Notes: generated from the sequence alone by a model not told the origin. Shown: positions 12,501 through 25,570, counted from the stretch's first letter. The stretch is 64,000 nt of DNA from Orthonyx spaldingii (GCA_013397795.1 VZTJ01004489.1:808659-872658), one strand, 5' to 3'. Program-made: numbers and translations.

Positions 12501-12740
12501 CGGCCCGTGGAAGCTGTTTAAAAGTACCCCTCGGATGCGGAGTCACCGGCCGCGATCGCAAAGTCCCAATCCCGGGCTGCCAGCGCCACCTTCTTGCCGA
12601 GGAGCTCAGTGGCAGCGGCAGGGACCGCCCGGGATCGCGGGGGGGCAGCGGGACGGGCTCGGTTCGCACCGCCGGGACCCCCGGCCCGGCCCGGCCGGCC
12701 CCCGCCCCCTCGGGGGAAGGCAAAGCACAGCGGTGCCCAG
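12501..12740. promoter_or_regulatory. Isolated CpG island, possible promoter
   Basis: I count about 29 CpG dinucleotides in roughly 230 bases, with G+C near 70 percent by eye. The rest of the 64 kb is AT-rich and CpG-poor. The core holds CCCGCCCCC (12700-12708 region), a GC-box/Sp1-type site on the minus strand, G-quadruplex motifs on both strands, and no TATA box that I can place. In birds such islands usually mark promoters kept unmethylated in the germ line, so an unannotated transcript, perhaps a lncRNA, may start here in either direction. The alternative is a GC-rich sequence retroposed with its poly-A tail, since poly-A follows on the plus side. The open frame crossing it on the minus strand is a by-product of high G+C and A-run translation, not a gene. 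Confidence 0.6.
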
Positions 12741-12799
12741 TGGGCAGCTTAGAACTCATGGGTAACCACGGAAAATTAGACCTAATCCAGTCTCCTCTT

Positions 12800-12886
12800 A
12801 AAAAAAAAAAAAAAAAAAAAAAAAACACCAAAAAATTTTTTCCGACAAAAAAAAAANNNNNNNNAAAAAAAAAAAAAAAAAAAAAA
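12800..12886 (+). repeat. Paired poly-A tracts with an assembly gap
   Basis: Twenty-six consecutive A lie at 12800-12825. After a short spacer a second A run covers 12847-12856 and 12865-12886, interrupted by eight N (12857-12864). The true length of the second run is therefore unknown. The position directly downstream of the GC-rich core is what a retroposed GC-rich transcript with a poly-A tail would show on the plus strand. It is equally compatible with unstable low-complexity DNA next to a CpG island. Confidence 0.85.
12857..12864. other. Assembly gap (8 N) in a homopolymer
   Basis: The N run sits inside a long A homopolymer, so sequence and length are not resolved there. Anything inferred about the poly-A length is limited by this. 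Confidence 0.99.
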
Positions 12887-15800
12887 GAAATCCCAGTAAA
12901 TTTGTTCCGTCACAAGCAAAACGTTTCTCTCCTACAAGTACTTTTTCTATAGGCAAACATTCCTACACCAGCAGTTAAAACTCCCTAAATATTAGTGTGT
13001 GCTAAAAGTATTGTAATCGTATGTGTGTCTGGTAGAACGTTGTATTTGGGGTTATTGTGTTTTATAATCTACCCCACTCAGAATCAGGAATTCAATGCAC
13101 TGTTAAATCAGTGAAGGGAAGACCAAAAGAGCCGTCAGCAGCTCCCTGAAAGAGAGGCTAAAATCTTCCTCATGAATCCTTCAACTCACCAAGGAGCACC
13201 ACTTATGAGTTCCCAGGGGGAAACCCACCTCCTTGTTTCTGTGTCCAAAGGCTCCTGGCTGCAACTGATGATTTTGTCTGTGTGAAACGAACTAGCAACA
13301 TTCAAAAAGAAAAAAAACATATCTTGAAGAATTCCAGAGTGATGAAAAGTGCCAAACTGATGTCCTCAGAGCTCAAATGCTCTGGTGACAGAGCTACAGC
13401 ACTGAGCCAGTATCAGCAGAGGGGAAGAAGATTCTGTGGTTTTGTCCTGAGGTACATCAAATATGATGTGAAAAGACAGTCCTCAGCATGTGAGAATGAC
13501 TCCTGAGCCTCTCCAGTTCACTTCTGTGAAGCAACCATCACCAAACAGTTCTACTGATGCCATCTACAATTTAAAAAAATCTAATTTTTCTACATAAAAA
13601 TCTATATATTTAGGATTCTATGGTCATTTATAGTCCATATTCACTTCAGTCACTAGATTGCACAAATAATAATAGCTTAAACATTTTCATACAACTTCTT
13701 TTCTAATTTCTACCTGCAATGGATGCAAAAAAAACAAGGTCCCAAAGCAAAAGCATACTCTTAGTATTTCTGTTTGAAGTGTAGCTAGTGAGGAAATATA
13801 CTGAGAAGAGATTTTCTTTTACAATACAGTTTTGCATCAGACGATTCAGATAAATATTTCTGGATAATCATACAAAAAAATATGGCCTTGAACATTTCAT
13901 GGCTTGCTATTCCACTTTTAACCTCAGGATTGCAGGGGAGAGCAACAACAGCAAAAGGATGTGACCTTTTAATTGCATCCAGAAATCTGGAGTGTCCCTG
14001 TCCTGACTGCATGGACTGCAGACATTTGACAAATGAGGAAGAGAAAAAACAGAATCAGAAGGAAGCACATGTTGATCTGTTTGCATACAAGAAAAAAATA
14101 AAGTTTTTCCAGGGTAAATAAAGAAGTTTGCATTGAACTTTTTGTCAGAGTTTGTGTTAAAATCTCTCACCTGTATACTGAGCTCATCTTCCCTAGAATT
14201 GAAGCAACTTCAGCAAAACTGCATGAGCTATCTTCTGCTCTAAGAACCCACTGAGATTGCAGACAGATTGCCAGTGTTAGTTTTTTATATATATATAAAT
14301 TGCATATGCATTCACACACCCCTGCAACTAGCTGTTAACTACAGAGGGAGAAAAATGCAAACAGGAAAATACAAAGGCAAATCTAGAGGACACTTGAAGA
14401 AACAAACAAACAACAGCTGAGAATTTGTCAAATAAAAAGGAAAAATGAGTATTTTCAACTTTTGAAAACGTTGATTATTGTGAAATACAACTGTAATTCA
14501 CATCCCACACCTCGATCTCAGGAACATTCAGTCCTAATGGGTTTAGCTGCTTAAGCAGTACCAGCTAAGCTCTCCAGCGGGCGTGCAGGATGCATTCCCT
14601 GGGACTCCCCAGCGACTGGCCCTGAAAGGCGCTGCCCTTGCGCAACACAGGCTGGGAGCAGTCACAGTGCCATGGCCAAAGTAAATTCACACAGCAGAGC
14701 CTGGAGCAGCACAACTGGACCCCGTGTTGCTTCAAAAGCAGAGCAGAACTGATGCTGGTGCTGAGTGGTGGGGCTGGAGGAAGGCACCGCCCTGGCCTCT
14801 GTCACTCCCTGCTGACTGCAGATCACCCCTTTCCATCTCTGGGGAGACATCCCTGGAAGGAATTACACTGCTGGGGAGCTCACTCTCCCTCTCCAGAGGG
14901 CTACCCTCATGGCTAAAGCCAAAGCCTGCCTCAACCCTGCCCATTTCCTGTTAAAATCTTGTATACACACATATATATGTATAATATGTGTATATATTTA
15001 ATATCAATTACAGGGTAGACAGGGCAGTCTTTCAAACTTCCAATATGTCAACATACTGTACAAACAGGAAGCAGCACTGCAGTAACAGGTCATTAAAAAG
15101 ACTGCATACCAACCAAGAACCAGGAGAGTCATCTAAAAAATAAAGAAAAAAAAAAATCAGGCCTTTTTTACCATAGTTGGCATAGTTCTACCCTAAATCT
15201 CACATATTTCATACCCCACAGAAGAGATATGTGTGCTTCAGGAAACTACCCAAGTAAGCAGTGTTATAAATAATCACATATTTTCTTGCTGCCTTTTTTC
15301 ATAACACCCTCCTTATGCCTTAATTGCCTCTGCTCTTTTGCTTCCTCCTTGATAGAAGAAACAGCCCTACAAAGGGTGGTGAGAGATGCCTGGAAAGTGG
15401 TTTCTCTCTCCTTTGGTAGGAGCCTTTCTGTGGCAGAGGCAACCTGAAAACAGAAGTCTGCCTTTCCCTTTTAACAGGCTTTAGTCCCTTCCCTCTCCCT
15501 GCCTTCGACCTCGAAATGAAATTTTAAGGAAGATCAAGACAGTTTTGTTTCTCAAGATGCTGAAATGGGATAGTCAAGATTGGCTGCCAGCTAGAGAGAA
15601 TCCAATGGTGGGTAAAAACCAAAAAAGCTCTTACCCACCCAAGTTCTTGTTCATGACAAAAAGTACCCGTTATAAGATGGAAAAAGCCCAGCATTTGCAG
15701 TATTGCTGTGAGCACTCTCATCTAGAAAGGACCCATATTAGTATTTCCTATCCCATAACCAGCTGAAGCTGCTATATGCTAGAAACATCTGAATGGCAGC

Positions 15801-16715
15801 TCCATTTCTTTTTCAATTTTTTTAAAGTGAAATTAAACCCACCTGACTTCCTCCAAGTATTCACTGTTTTATAATCCAAGCTGTACCAATATAGCAGTGT
15901 CCACACAACCAGCTATGTTTTTTAACATCTGTTTTTCATTTTCCTAACAGGAAACCAACACAATTTCCATGACAAAGGAGGATTCTGGTGTTATACTCTC
16001 ATTTATCTGTCATGTGTGCACTTGGCAGCATTTGATCTTTATTCTCTAGACACTTAAGAAATAATCTAGGAATTACTGCTTCTTGACAATACAAACAAAT
16101 ACGGCTATCTATAAATAAACCTCAGTGACGATGGGGGTGAGGATTGCTTTGCACCCACAGAGGGGCTGCCTCAGGGCTACTTCTCGTTTATATTTTGGCC
16201 ATCTCTGGGGATCAGGTCACCCTCCTTTCTGAGACCTTTTGTGCAAGTCTGTGCACAGGGAAGAGGGGCACAAAGCACCTCTGAAGAAATTGGTTGACTT
16301 TTTTTCCCCTCTTCTTGCCAGTGCCCCTGACAGGGAGCTGGGCTTTGGTGGGCCCAGGGAAGGTGACATCCCAGTCGGCAGCACGGCCCCCGCAAGCCCC
16401 CTCCCTGTACCTGTGGCACTGGTGGGTAGGGTTCACTTGCCAAGCACTGCTCACAGGAGGCAGGAAAAGGGTTTGCATGAGATATTTAGCCTTTACTCCA
16501 CCCTACCAATTTCAGTTTGAAAACCCAGGAAGTCTGATAGTCTTTAAATAAATTGCAGGCACAAAAACATTGTTTAGTTTATGCTATACTCATACAGATC
16601 ATTTTTGCTAGCATTCACCACATGCTGCCTAACCTTTTTTCTTTTTTTCCTTTTATTTCTTTCTTTTAAATTTCACCATTTGTAGCATCTCTCCCTGACT
16701 GTTCTTGTTTGCCTT
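12887..16715. other. Unique non-coding sequence
   Basis: No gene recognised. An imperfect AT/GT hairpin (TATACACACATAT against ATATGTGTATA) lies at about 14961-14995, and a TATATATATATA run at about 14287-14298. Two more GC-balanced patches, 14.56-14.95 kb and 16.14-16.48 kb, carry overlapping open frames of 60-93 codons on both strands with no domains; I treat these as chance. Confidence 0.5.
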
Positions 16716-16789
16716 GGGCCTGATCCAAACAGCTATGGGAGGAAACGGCCAGGACACCTATTGACTTATATAAAAGTTGAATCAGGGCC
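16716..16789. repeat. Ancient inverted-repeat relic (GGGCCTGATCC type)
   Basis: GGGCCTGATCCAAAC (16716-16730) and GTTGAATCAGGGCC (16776-16789) are imperfect reverse complements, with 'tattgactta' between them. The arrangement resembles an old, widespread amniote repeat whose copies read roughly 'gggcctgatccaaag ... ttgacttcaatggg ... ggatcaggccc'. I cannot name the family. Short look-alikes occur near 3501, 41822 and 47605. Confidence 0.45.
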
Positions 16790-19769
16790 ATGGACAGTAA
16801 TGGATACAATCCAGAGTATTTTTTGAAGGCTCTGAAATTAATATCAGTCCCTTGATATATATATTCTTGATATGACAGATATGTTTTAAAAAGGACAACA
16901 TTTATTTTTATCTCTCTCTTCTATGTGAAATTGTTGCTAATTATACAACCACACATTTGTAAAGAAACCTTCAGATTTCATCAAAGAAATTTTATAAGGG
17001 AAGAATTTTGATATAGAAAATTAAAGGCACTAGTTAAAATTGTTCCAGTTTAATACCTCTAATGTTAAATTATGAGATTGACCCTTCAAATGCTTCATTA
17101 TGGGTGGGATTTTCTTGGAAGTGAAGAGCACAAATCAAAGAATGCATATTCTAAAGTCATTTGCAGGCAGATGCAGTTAAAATAAAATGGCATATTGCCT
17201 ACCTCCCTGTGGCATCCAGAGGCTGGAGGTGTCTTGGATTCCTCTACAGTTAATGAGAGTTAGGAGCCTCAGCAGAGAAGCTGAAGCAGGCTTTGAACCA
17301 GGAGACACAACTGACATAAGCGTGTTCAGCATGCAGCTACTTGAAACCGCCCAAGAGAAAATACAAACACGAGGCATTGCCCCAGATCTTTACCCCTCAC
17401 AGGATTTCTGCCCATCACCCCTTGTTACAGCAAGGTTATCCTTCCCTATTTGAGATCTGCAGCCTGGGATGTCCCTTCACAAAAGTCTTTACCTCATTTT
17501 TCAATGACTCAAGCAGAAGTTAGCCCTGTTAGTGACATTTGGTACCACAAGCCATGTTTAATGCAAGAAAACAGTGGTGGGAGCATTACCCGGGGAAGTG
17601 GGAGCCTGGAATTCAGCTCTCTGTCAGCCTGGGATTGTCCAAATACGTGAGCCATCAAAAACTGGCCAGGGAGCTTATATGCCCAAAAGAGTACTATAAA
17701 GACATAGACCAACAATACCTCTATTTTTATATACAAACTTATTTATACTCATTTTGCTTCATCTTATTTCCTAATTAAAAAAATGGCTATTTTTGTCCAA
17801 ACAGACCTGCTTGACCTTGGCCAAACCATAACAATTGAACTTTTTTAAAGCAGAGATTTGAAGTCAGACATGGTCTTTCAAAAAATAAATATTAAAATTA
17901 CAAGAAATCTCTAATTTGGTAAGCTCCTTAAAAACAGAGAAATGCAAAGTTTGCTCAAATTGGGCAATTTAAAGAAAACAAAACCAAAAAAGCTAGCATT
18001 AGGTCAAGGAGTAAACCTCACTCTTCAAGGATGAAAACAAGGAACTCATTCAGGATTTGCAGTAATATTTCAGTTAATAGAAAGAGGAAAAAAAAGAAAA
18101 AAACCCAAAGGAGTAGCTAAATGTGTTAATTTTTCCTCTCTTTGTAGATGGTAATTACATGAGGAACCTCACTACATTTTCTGAGTATTTCTATTAATAA
18201 TTTCTCAATATTGTAAGTAAATGGTACATAACTTGGCCTACAGACCTACATAGCAAAGATATCTGGAGAAAAAAATAATCCTTGTAAGCATACATATTAG
18301 AATTTATGCCTTTATTAGCACATCTCTCATGCTAAATGTACACCCAAGCAAACAGCTGATACCTTTTGGGGAGAACAGCAGTGAAAACCTACAAAAAGTC
18401 AGAACAGTACGGCCAACTAAAAGAAAAAAAAAAATCTCTTTATCTCTATTCGTAGTTTCTTTGCATTTTGCATATCATTTTTATGAGTTAAAATAATATT
18501 CAGCAATTTTAAATATGCCATGCAGGAAGAATTGGATAGAATAGGTGGGAAGTAACAGTATTTGAGAGCCAGTTTTCAATTTAAACTGTATTACTTACAG
18601 GAAACATTTTATCTTTTACTGTCCACATGGAAAATTTTAACAACATACGCAGTTTTAGGTGAATCCAAGTCAAGATTTTTCAGCTGTAGAGAAGCAACAA
18701 TTTATTCGGGGTCAGTTCAGCAGTAATTTGCCCATGACTGAGATGTTATAATGATTCATGGAAAGCTATAGATTGAATGTCTCTTTCTGTTACCTCCATG
18801 GGCTGGCTCCATACTAGATTTCACCTCTAGTGACCTCCAGGGTTTTCCCTTCAGCTGAATCATAAGTAGCTGACAATGGAGATCTTATGGACATAGTATG
18901 TCTGGGAAATGCAGGCCAGCTGTGAAGAGCAAGTGACTCTAGTGAGCACAGAGAGTGACTTCCAGTTACCACTCTTTGGTCTTCAAGCTTAGTCTCCCTC
19001 CTCTCAAGCCTCCCACATCTCAACCATTTTTTCACATGACTAAATGAAATGAGGTTTCACCAATGAGTAAAATGATTAAATAACCTCACTGGTTTAAAAA
19101 TAAGTCAACACAAATTGGCTACTCTTCTAACCCAAACTGAATCTTCTTCTTGTGGCCACTTCTAGTAGTCTGTGCAGAATACAGCTAGAGATCTCTGTCT
19201 GGGAAACAACAATGGCACTTTACATCATTTTCTCTGACTTACACCAGCCTAATAACCTTTGTGCTCGTTGGCTCCATACAAGTGCTGCTATTAGCAGCAA
19301 TCCTGCAGAGCACTTGTCCCTTAGGACCTCATGAGTGGGGGTTCTGTTAGGGTCACTAATTGAAAATTAAGTAAAAGGAATCTATTCAATTGGTTTCTCC
19401 AGATCCCAACACTTGTGCTTTTATATCATAGATAAGTTCTATTCTAATAACTAGTGACTTAGAATAAAAGCAGGCCTAGAGTATCACTCCATTATCCTGT
19501 CTCTGTTCACTGCCAAAGCAAGCATTGCATCAGTTGCTACAGGTGCACGTGTGTGCAAGTACTCTCCTCATGCACCTACAAATGCACATGTATATGGGGA
19601 ATGCATGAACATATGTATGTGAGTATAGAAAAACCAACTCAACATATGGCACTCACACAGCCCTTCCTGCCATCTAACTATGGTTATGAATGAATCAGAA
19701 TTCCAGCAAAATTTCTGCTTTCAGACTCGTGGAAAATGTTATATTATTTTTGGCTTACATCAAAGAAAA

Positions 19770-19914
19770 GCAGTGTGATAAAAGAGTAGGTCCAGTAAGG
19801 TCCAAGTTCATCCGCATTTTCATCTGTCTTTTGAGGTTTCTCTAGGTTCTGTTTACTTTCATAGACTCACAAAGCATATTTCATATTTGCATTTATTGTG
19901 TTTTATCACACTGC
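19770..19914. repeat. 14 bp perfect inverted repeat spanning 145 bp
   Basis: GCAGTGTGATAAAA (19770-19783) recurs exactly inverted as TTTTATCACACTGC (19901-19914). The arms start with CAG/CTG, as hAT-type transposon ends often do. However, the flanking eight bases are not a target-site duplication (AAGAAAAG against CAGTTGTA, as I read them), and the interior has no feature I recognise. It may be a decayed small non-autonomous DNA element or a chance match. Confidence 0.35.
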
Positions 19915-20633
19915 AGTTGTAAAGAACCCATTTAGGAGTGTGCAGTTTATATATTTTATATACATATAGTAAGTATAATGATCTACAATTTGATTCTATG
20001 GCCTGAATAAATACTCATCTGTCAGACTACAAATGTAGAAACTTAATATATTAGTTTTTTTTGGTACCATTCTTCATCCATACTCAAAGGAGGGAACTTA
20101 ATCCTTAAAGGAAAATTACTTCTAGCTTTTCACTTTGCTGCCATAAGAATGAATTCCAACAATTAACAGAAATAACTTTCTAATCTATACCATCACCTGT
20201 ACTCCCAAAGGTACTGCAATAGTGCTGCCATCCAGGGAAAAGATAGCCTTAACAAAATGGGAAATCTCACCCACAAGATCTTTGTCCATGATGATACTTC
20301 CTCTGAAAAAAACTCACAAGAAACTCTAGTACAATGGTGTGGTTACTGACTATATGCCACTCCTTCATCCAGCCGTCTAGCCAGATTGCACATTCAGAGC
20401 TGGTTTTCTCTGCCATCATTTCACAAATTCAAAATACTAAAGACAAAAGTTTAGCAAGAGAGAAAATTTAAATCCAAATACTCCAGAGTCTGGGGAAATA
20501 AAACTATCACAAGTGTAGATCATGATGTGGGCTAGCACAGACTCCTTGTTTGTCTCAGAATACTTTGCTTTTATAAACACGCCTCCTCCTATTCCTGACA
20601 AAAAATCCTAAGACAAGTACTTGCAGCCATTAA

Positions 20634-20650
20634 TTTTTTTTTTTTTTTTT
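20634..20650. repeat. Poly-T run (17)
   Basis: Seventeen consecutive T, followed by AAAATTTTT. A plain homopolymer, or the tail of a minus-strand retroposed sequence. No recognisable retrocopy lies downstream on either side. Confidence 0.9.
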
Positions 20651-22245
20651 AAAATTTTTCATTCCTACATGCTAGCAGTCAAATGACTGGCTTAGGTCTC
20701 ACTTGACCCAGCCCTGGACATCCAAACTAAATATACTCCATCCTACCCCATGTCATATTATTGCCCCCACTCACTTCCTTCCAAAAAAAGGCTATTAAAC
20801 AATGGATCCAGCCATCCCGTGAGCATCTAGGAGGGGTGGCAATGCAGACTCAGACTAGGTGTAGCCCTTCCTGAAGTCCCTTATGAGGTTCTCAAGCCCC
20901 TTTAGACTCAGTCTCAGGCAGGAAGACAGGGTATGTACAACCGAGAAGAGTTACCCATGAGGAAAGAAAAGCCTGTTACCCTTGTTGCGATAGAAACTGC
21001 CTCGCATTTTCAACAGCTCATGTTCTAGGTGCATTATGGTATCTAAAAGCTCTCCAGAGAGGCAGCAGAATATTTTCCTAATACAGGAAAACCTTCCAGT
21101 TGTGAAGGGTTACTCTAGTTTCACCTCATTTGGTCTCTCTCTGTAGGGACTAGGGAACAGAGGGCATTACTAGAGGGTAAGAACAGAATGGCAGATAAAA
21201 AGTACTTTCACTGCAAGGTTGCTGTTTGAAACAGAACATGTACTAACTTACAGGGGAGTATTTTTACTTCTGCTGTCAGCTGAAGACTGAATGATAGAAG
21301 CTGCTCTTCTCTGAGACCCAGTTTCTTCCCTAACGCTGTTGAATGCTGATGAACTACAAACACAATACTTCTACTGTGAGGTATGATGCACTTAAGCAGT
21401 TCATGTGAGGATACAAAAATTCCTTAGTTTCAGACACCTGTCTGGTCTGAAGGTTGTGTCAGGAAAAGAAATCACCTATGAGAATATAATAATTAACAGT
21501 GAGTAATTATGAGACTTCAGGAGTAGAGAAGAATAAATAAATTATGAGTCACATCCAGCACCTTTTTCCATACCCACAGACCTATACAAACCATACATCC
21601 TTGACATCCTTTGTCATCAAATCACATACATATTTCTACATACATGCTTATTACCCCCTGGGCATTACTACAGAAGGGTCAGTAAGTTTTCAGCTTTAAA
21701 TCCCAGTCTGAGCACCCACTTTTATGAGCAAAAATCCACAAGCTACTGTCTGGCACCATGAAGTAGGCGCAGAGTCTGATGGTGCAATAATCTGATCAGC
21801 ACTAACCTTCCTGCTAAGTCCTTTATGTCATAGGTAATGAGGAAGATTTGTTACAGCCTCTGGCAAAGAAGAGTGCTTTGATGAATCATCTTCAACAAAG
21901 GAGACACCGACTTTCAGTGTGAAGTCAGATATCTCTGCATTCATTCTAAGGTTTGGGCATTTCCCCTATGGTTAGAAAAAGATGCTTCTACACATGGGCT
22001 CCATTCCTATAACTGTCAGTGGAATGTCAGGCTCCTTAATCCAGAGATGAGTTTGGTTCCACAGAGTGCAAAAATAAATTTGCTCTGCCAGTTTTCAGCA
22101 GCATACCAGCCACCAAAAAAATGGTTCCTATTAATGATTAAATAGGAAACTTTACAGCTCTTCTCCCACACACGTCTTTGCAGTTCTTTTTGGCATGACA
22201 TTGAAGAAAAAAAAAAAATGTGTAACTATAGCTGCTTTTCCTTTG

Positions 22246-22266
22246 ACTGAAAATTATATTTTCAGT
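22246..22266. repeat. Perfect 9+3+9 inverted repeat
   Basis: ACTGAAAAT, then TAT, then ATTTTCAGT. A short AT-rich hairpin capable of folding in RNA or extruding in DNA. About one of this size is expected by chance in a window this long. Confidence 0.7.
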
Positions 22267-25200
22267 TGGTAATGTTTACACATTTGGATTGGAAAAAACT
22301 TGAAACAGAGTTTCACTCCAGCAACTGAGTCAATATACAACATGCTCCTGCTTGTATGGAAGAAAGAAGCATGCAAAAACCTACACGAGAGCTTGCAGGG
22401 GTAATGAATGCTTGCTTGTAGAATCTGCCAGGGGCAGATGGGGGTAACAGAGCTCACCTGTAAATTACCTTGTAGGCCAGTTGTATCACTTCAATCTTTG
22501 GATCATGCTCTGTCTAAGGCTGCATCCCGAGCTGCAGGGCTCTGTTGGTGCAGGAACATGGCACTCTCACATACAGGATGGGTGCAGCTCATAAAGGTGT
22601 TCAAGGGTTTGATAAAACTAAACCAGCTCTAGCACAAAGAACAGTTTGACAGGACAACCGTGTCCCCATGGGACAGTTCAGCTGTGACTGCTGTGCTGAC
22701 CAGGATCCTGCCTATTTGTATGCAAGCTGACAGAGCTGTGCTGGCAGATATCCCTGGTACAGAGCTTGCCTCAAAGGAGACAAGGAAAACCAAGAGGGAA
22801 GTTTATACTTGAAAACTGTCCAGCATTAAGTACAGTGATTTTATAGTGCAAAATCCCAAGTGTTTTGTCTCTTCTACTCAAGGAGCCTCAAGAGCCCCAA
22901 AGGTACAAGGAGCAAGTGGAAGGACACAGTTCACCTTCCATATAGCTAAATCCTCCCTACTCTAAATGTGCGCCGTGCCTCACTGTCTGGGGGGTGTTGC
23001 CCCAACCTTTGCTGTTCCTTGGAGATTGCCCAAGGACTTCCTAGGAGACTGCCAGTTGGCACAGATCAAAATCACACCAAGAAACAGGCTAACAATTAAA
23101 ACAGTAGAGGGCAGCTGCAAGAGTGCTTGAGGCTATGAGCAGGACCTGCTCAGTTTCCTGGTACAGACTTTCCATGCACCACTGTAATAACTGCATGAAC
23201 ACTACACAGCACATAGTTTATCTTGGAGATCTATAGGAAATGTAGCCCACACTTGGTTCTTAGACACCTCTGTCCATCAGGCAGCTCAAGAGCCTGTGAG
23301 CACTGCACTGGAATTCTAATTTCACATGATGAGTGAACTATTTTGGAATTATCTTTTTGTTGATGTATAAACACAGAGATAAAACACATGGAAACAGTGG
23401 TGAATTACATTGTCTTTATACTAATTAATTTACTTTGCAAATAATACTTCAAACACTACTAATTCAGATGCTATGAGAAATGCAACATTATCAGCTACTC
23501 TTTCTCCACAAGAAGTATTTTGCCAACCAATCTAATGCAAGTTTCATGGAGTTAGTAAAATATTATATAAGCATATACCTTTCACAAAATGGTTTGGGAT
23601 AAAGAATTTTTGAAGTTAGAAGATCTCCCCTGCAGGTGAATATGGTCCTAGCAAACAGTGAGAGCAACATGTGGGATGATGATTTTCACAGAATTCAACG
23701 AGCTAGGGAAATGACCACTCACATGAATGAAAGAGTCTAACTTCAGAATTACAGACAGCTCTCCATTTTCATTGCATTCGGTTTTTGGCCTCCAAAATAT
23801 ACCAGCTCCATAGTTTGGCACAGAAACGTCAATATGCTATCACCTGCAGAGGTCATTTAACCTGCCATTGAAAAATATCACTGCCTGGGTATCAAAGCTG
23901 ATAAACTGTGCTCCCCTGAGCCAAAAAAATTAGCTTGTGACTGAAAAACACAAGCTGCAAATGTAGAGCACTTCTCAGAAAACACAGAAACACAAAACCA
24001 GCTGAGACTGGGACAGATTTCTGTTCAACTGCTTCAAACCCTCAGTCAAAGCAGAGCCAGCTAAAGAGTTACATCAAACCAGTAAGTACCAGGAAAGTTT
24101 TAATAACCTGGCTTCCAAGGACAGGGATTTCACTGAATTTCTGAGAAATTGATCCAGTGTTTAACCAGTGTCTCAAGTCCCACTTATCCAAGAGGCATGT
24201 TCTCTACTAAGCTACATTTGATTAAACAACAACTTTCAAAGACAACACTTACACACAAGACTTTTTTCTGCCTAACTTCTGTAGATAATTTTTTACTGTG
24301 ATGGAGTATAGAATTACTTTATCCCTGTCTTTTCACAAATAACATTTGAAATATAATAGAATATTTTGATCCTTATCAAATTGAAAGAATAAAATAACTG
24401 ATACCAGGAAACAGTTTACAGTAGTAGTAAAGGTCTGTGAACACAGTACACATGAAATGTAAAAGTAATTTGGTGAGATAGGAGAAGCAGCAGGTTAAGT
24501 TGGGACACTATATTTCCCACAGAGTCAAACAAATCATAGCATTATATCATTGTAGTCCACTTATGCTCTAAAATGAAGCTAAATATTCTGGCATAGTTGT
24601 GCCCCAAAAAGACACAGCAAAAAATGAAATCATGCATTGATTATGTTGATACCAGCTTTTTCAACAAAGAGGAAAAAAAAATAACAAAAGGGAAAAAACC
24701 CTAGTATTTTCCTTGCTTGTTTACTGTCAGGATCTGAAAGTCACAGTGAGATATGAGTTGTGCAGCCACCTCAGATCTTGCAGTGCCAGAGATAACAAAG
24801 GGATGTGAGAACAATCAATGTTTTAGCAGATAGTTTTACTGTGCTCCTTTTCCCATTATACAACTTTAGACTTTTAGTTAATAAAAAAGTGTAACATGTA
24901 GATACAATATGAACGATCCTGATTTATAATTCCCTTCTCTGTACTGTAGATTTTAGAGCAATTCCTGACTCTTCTAACAATATATAAACCATCATACAAG
25001 ACTAGAAGGTACATCCTACCTCCTCATTTTCCCGTCAACTTCAGCATCACTGCTGCCTTACCAGAAACATGAGCAAGAGAAGAACCACTTAAAGGAACAA
25101 CAGCCTGCAGGACATCTAAAAACTGTAATGACTTCTCCCCAGCCAACCACGATAAGGAGACTGATTTTCACCCAGCTTTGCAGGTTGAATAGTCATTTAC

Positions 25201-25570
25201 ACATTTGTAAGCTATTACCACTTGATGAGGTAGGATTTTGCAGCCACTTTGAGCAAGTGTAAATGACTTTACAAGGTAAAAGACACTGGAAGAGGAGGAG
25301 GCAACTCAGGTGCTTCAAAAGCTTAATTACTACACAACTAAAATTCATGTGTTCCTCCTAAAGAATTGCATTAGCTAAAAGTTTTGATATGTAAACCCAG
25401 AACTATCTGCAACACACAAGATGTTGAAGTACGAACCACCAGAGAAATACTGATTTAAAAGTATATTAAGACCTATTAAAAATTTTCCTTCTGTTAGCAC
25501 ATTATTTAAGAGCCCTAAGGCCTGTATAGTCATCCAGTCCTCTGAGAAAGGACTCAAAACTTTAAATTAG

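Noticed and set aside
12361..12831. 156-codon open frame on the minus strand across the CpG island
   Set aside because: It is made of poly-T read as Phe, GC-rich Pro/Arg/Ala sequence and A/C-rich DNA. No domain is present and composition explains the absence of stops.
17231..17310. MIR-like wording ('gcaggctttgaaccaggaga')
   Set aside because: Only about 25 bases resemble the MIR core and the order around them does not follow.
17917..17942. L2-like wording ('gtaagctccttaaaaacaga')
   Set aside because: One short match to the L2 3' end without any supporting flank.
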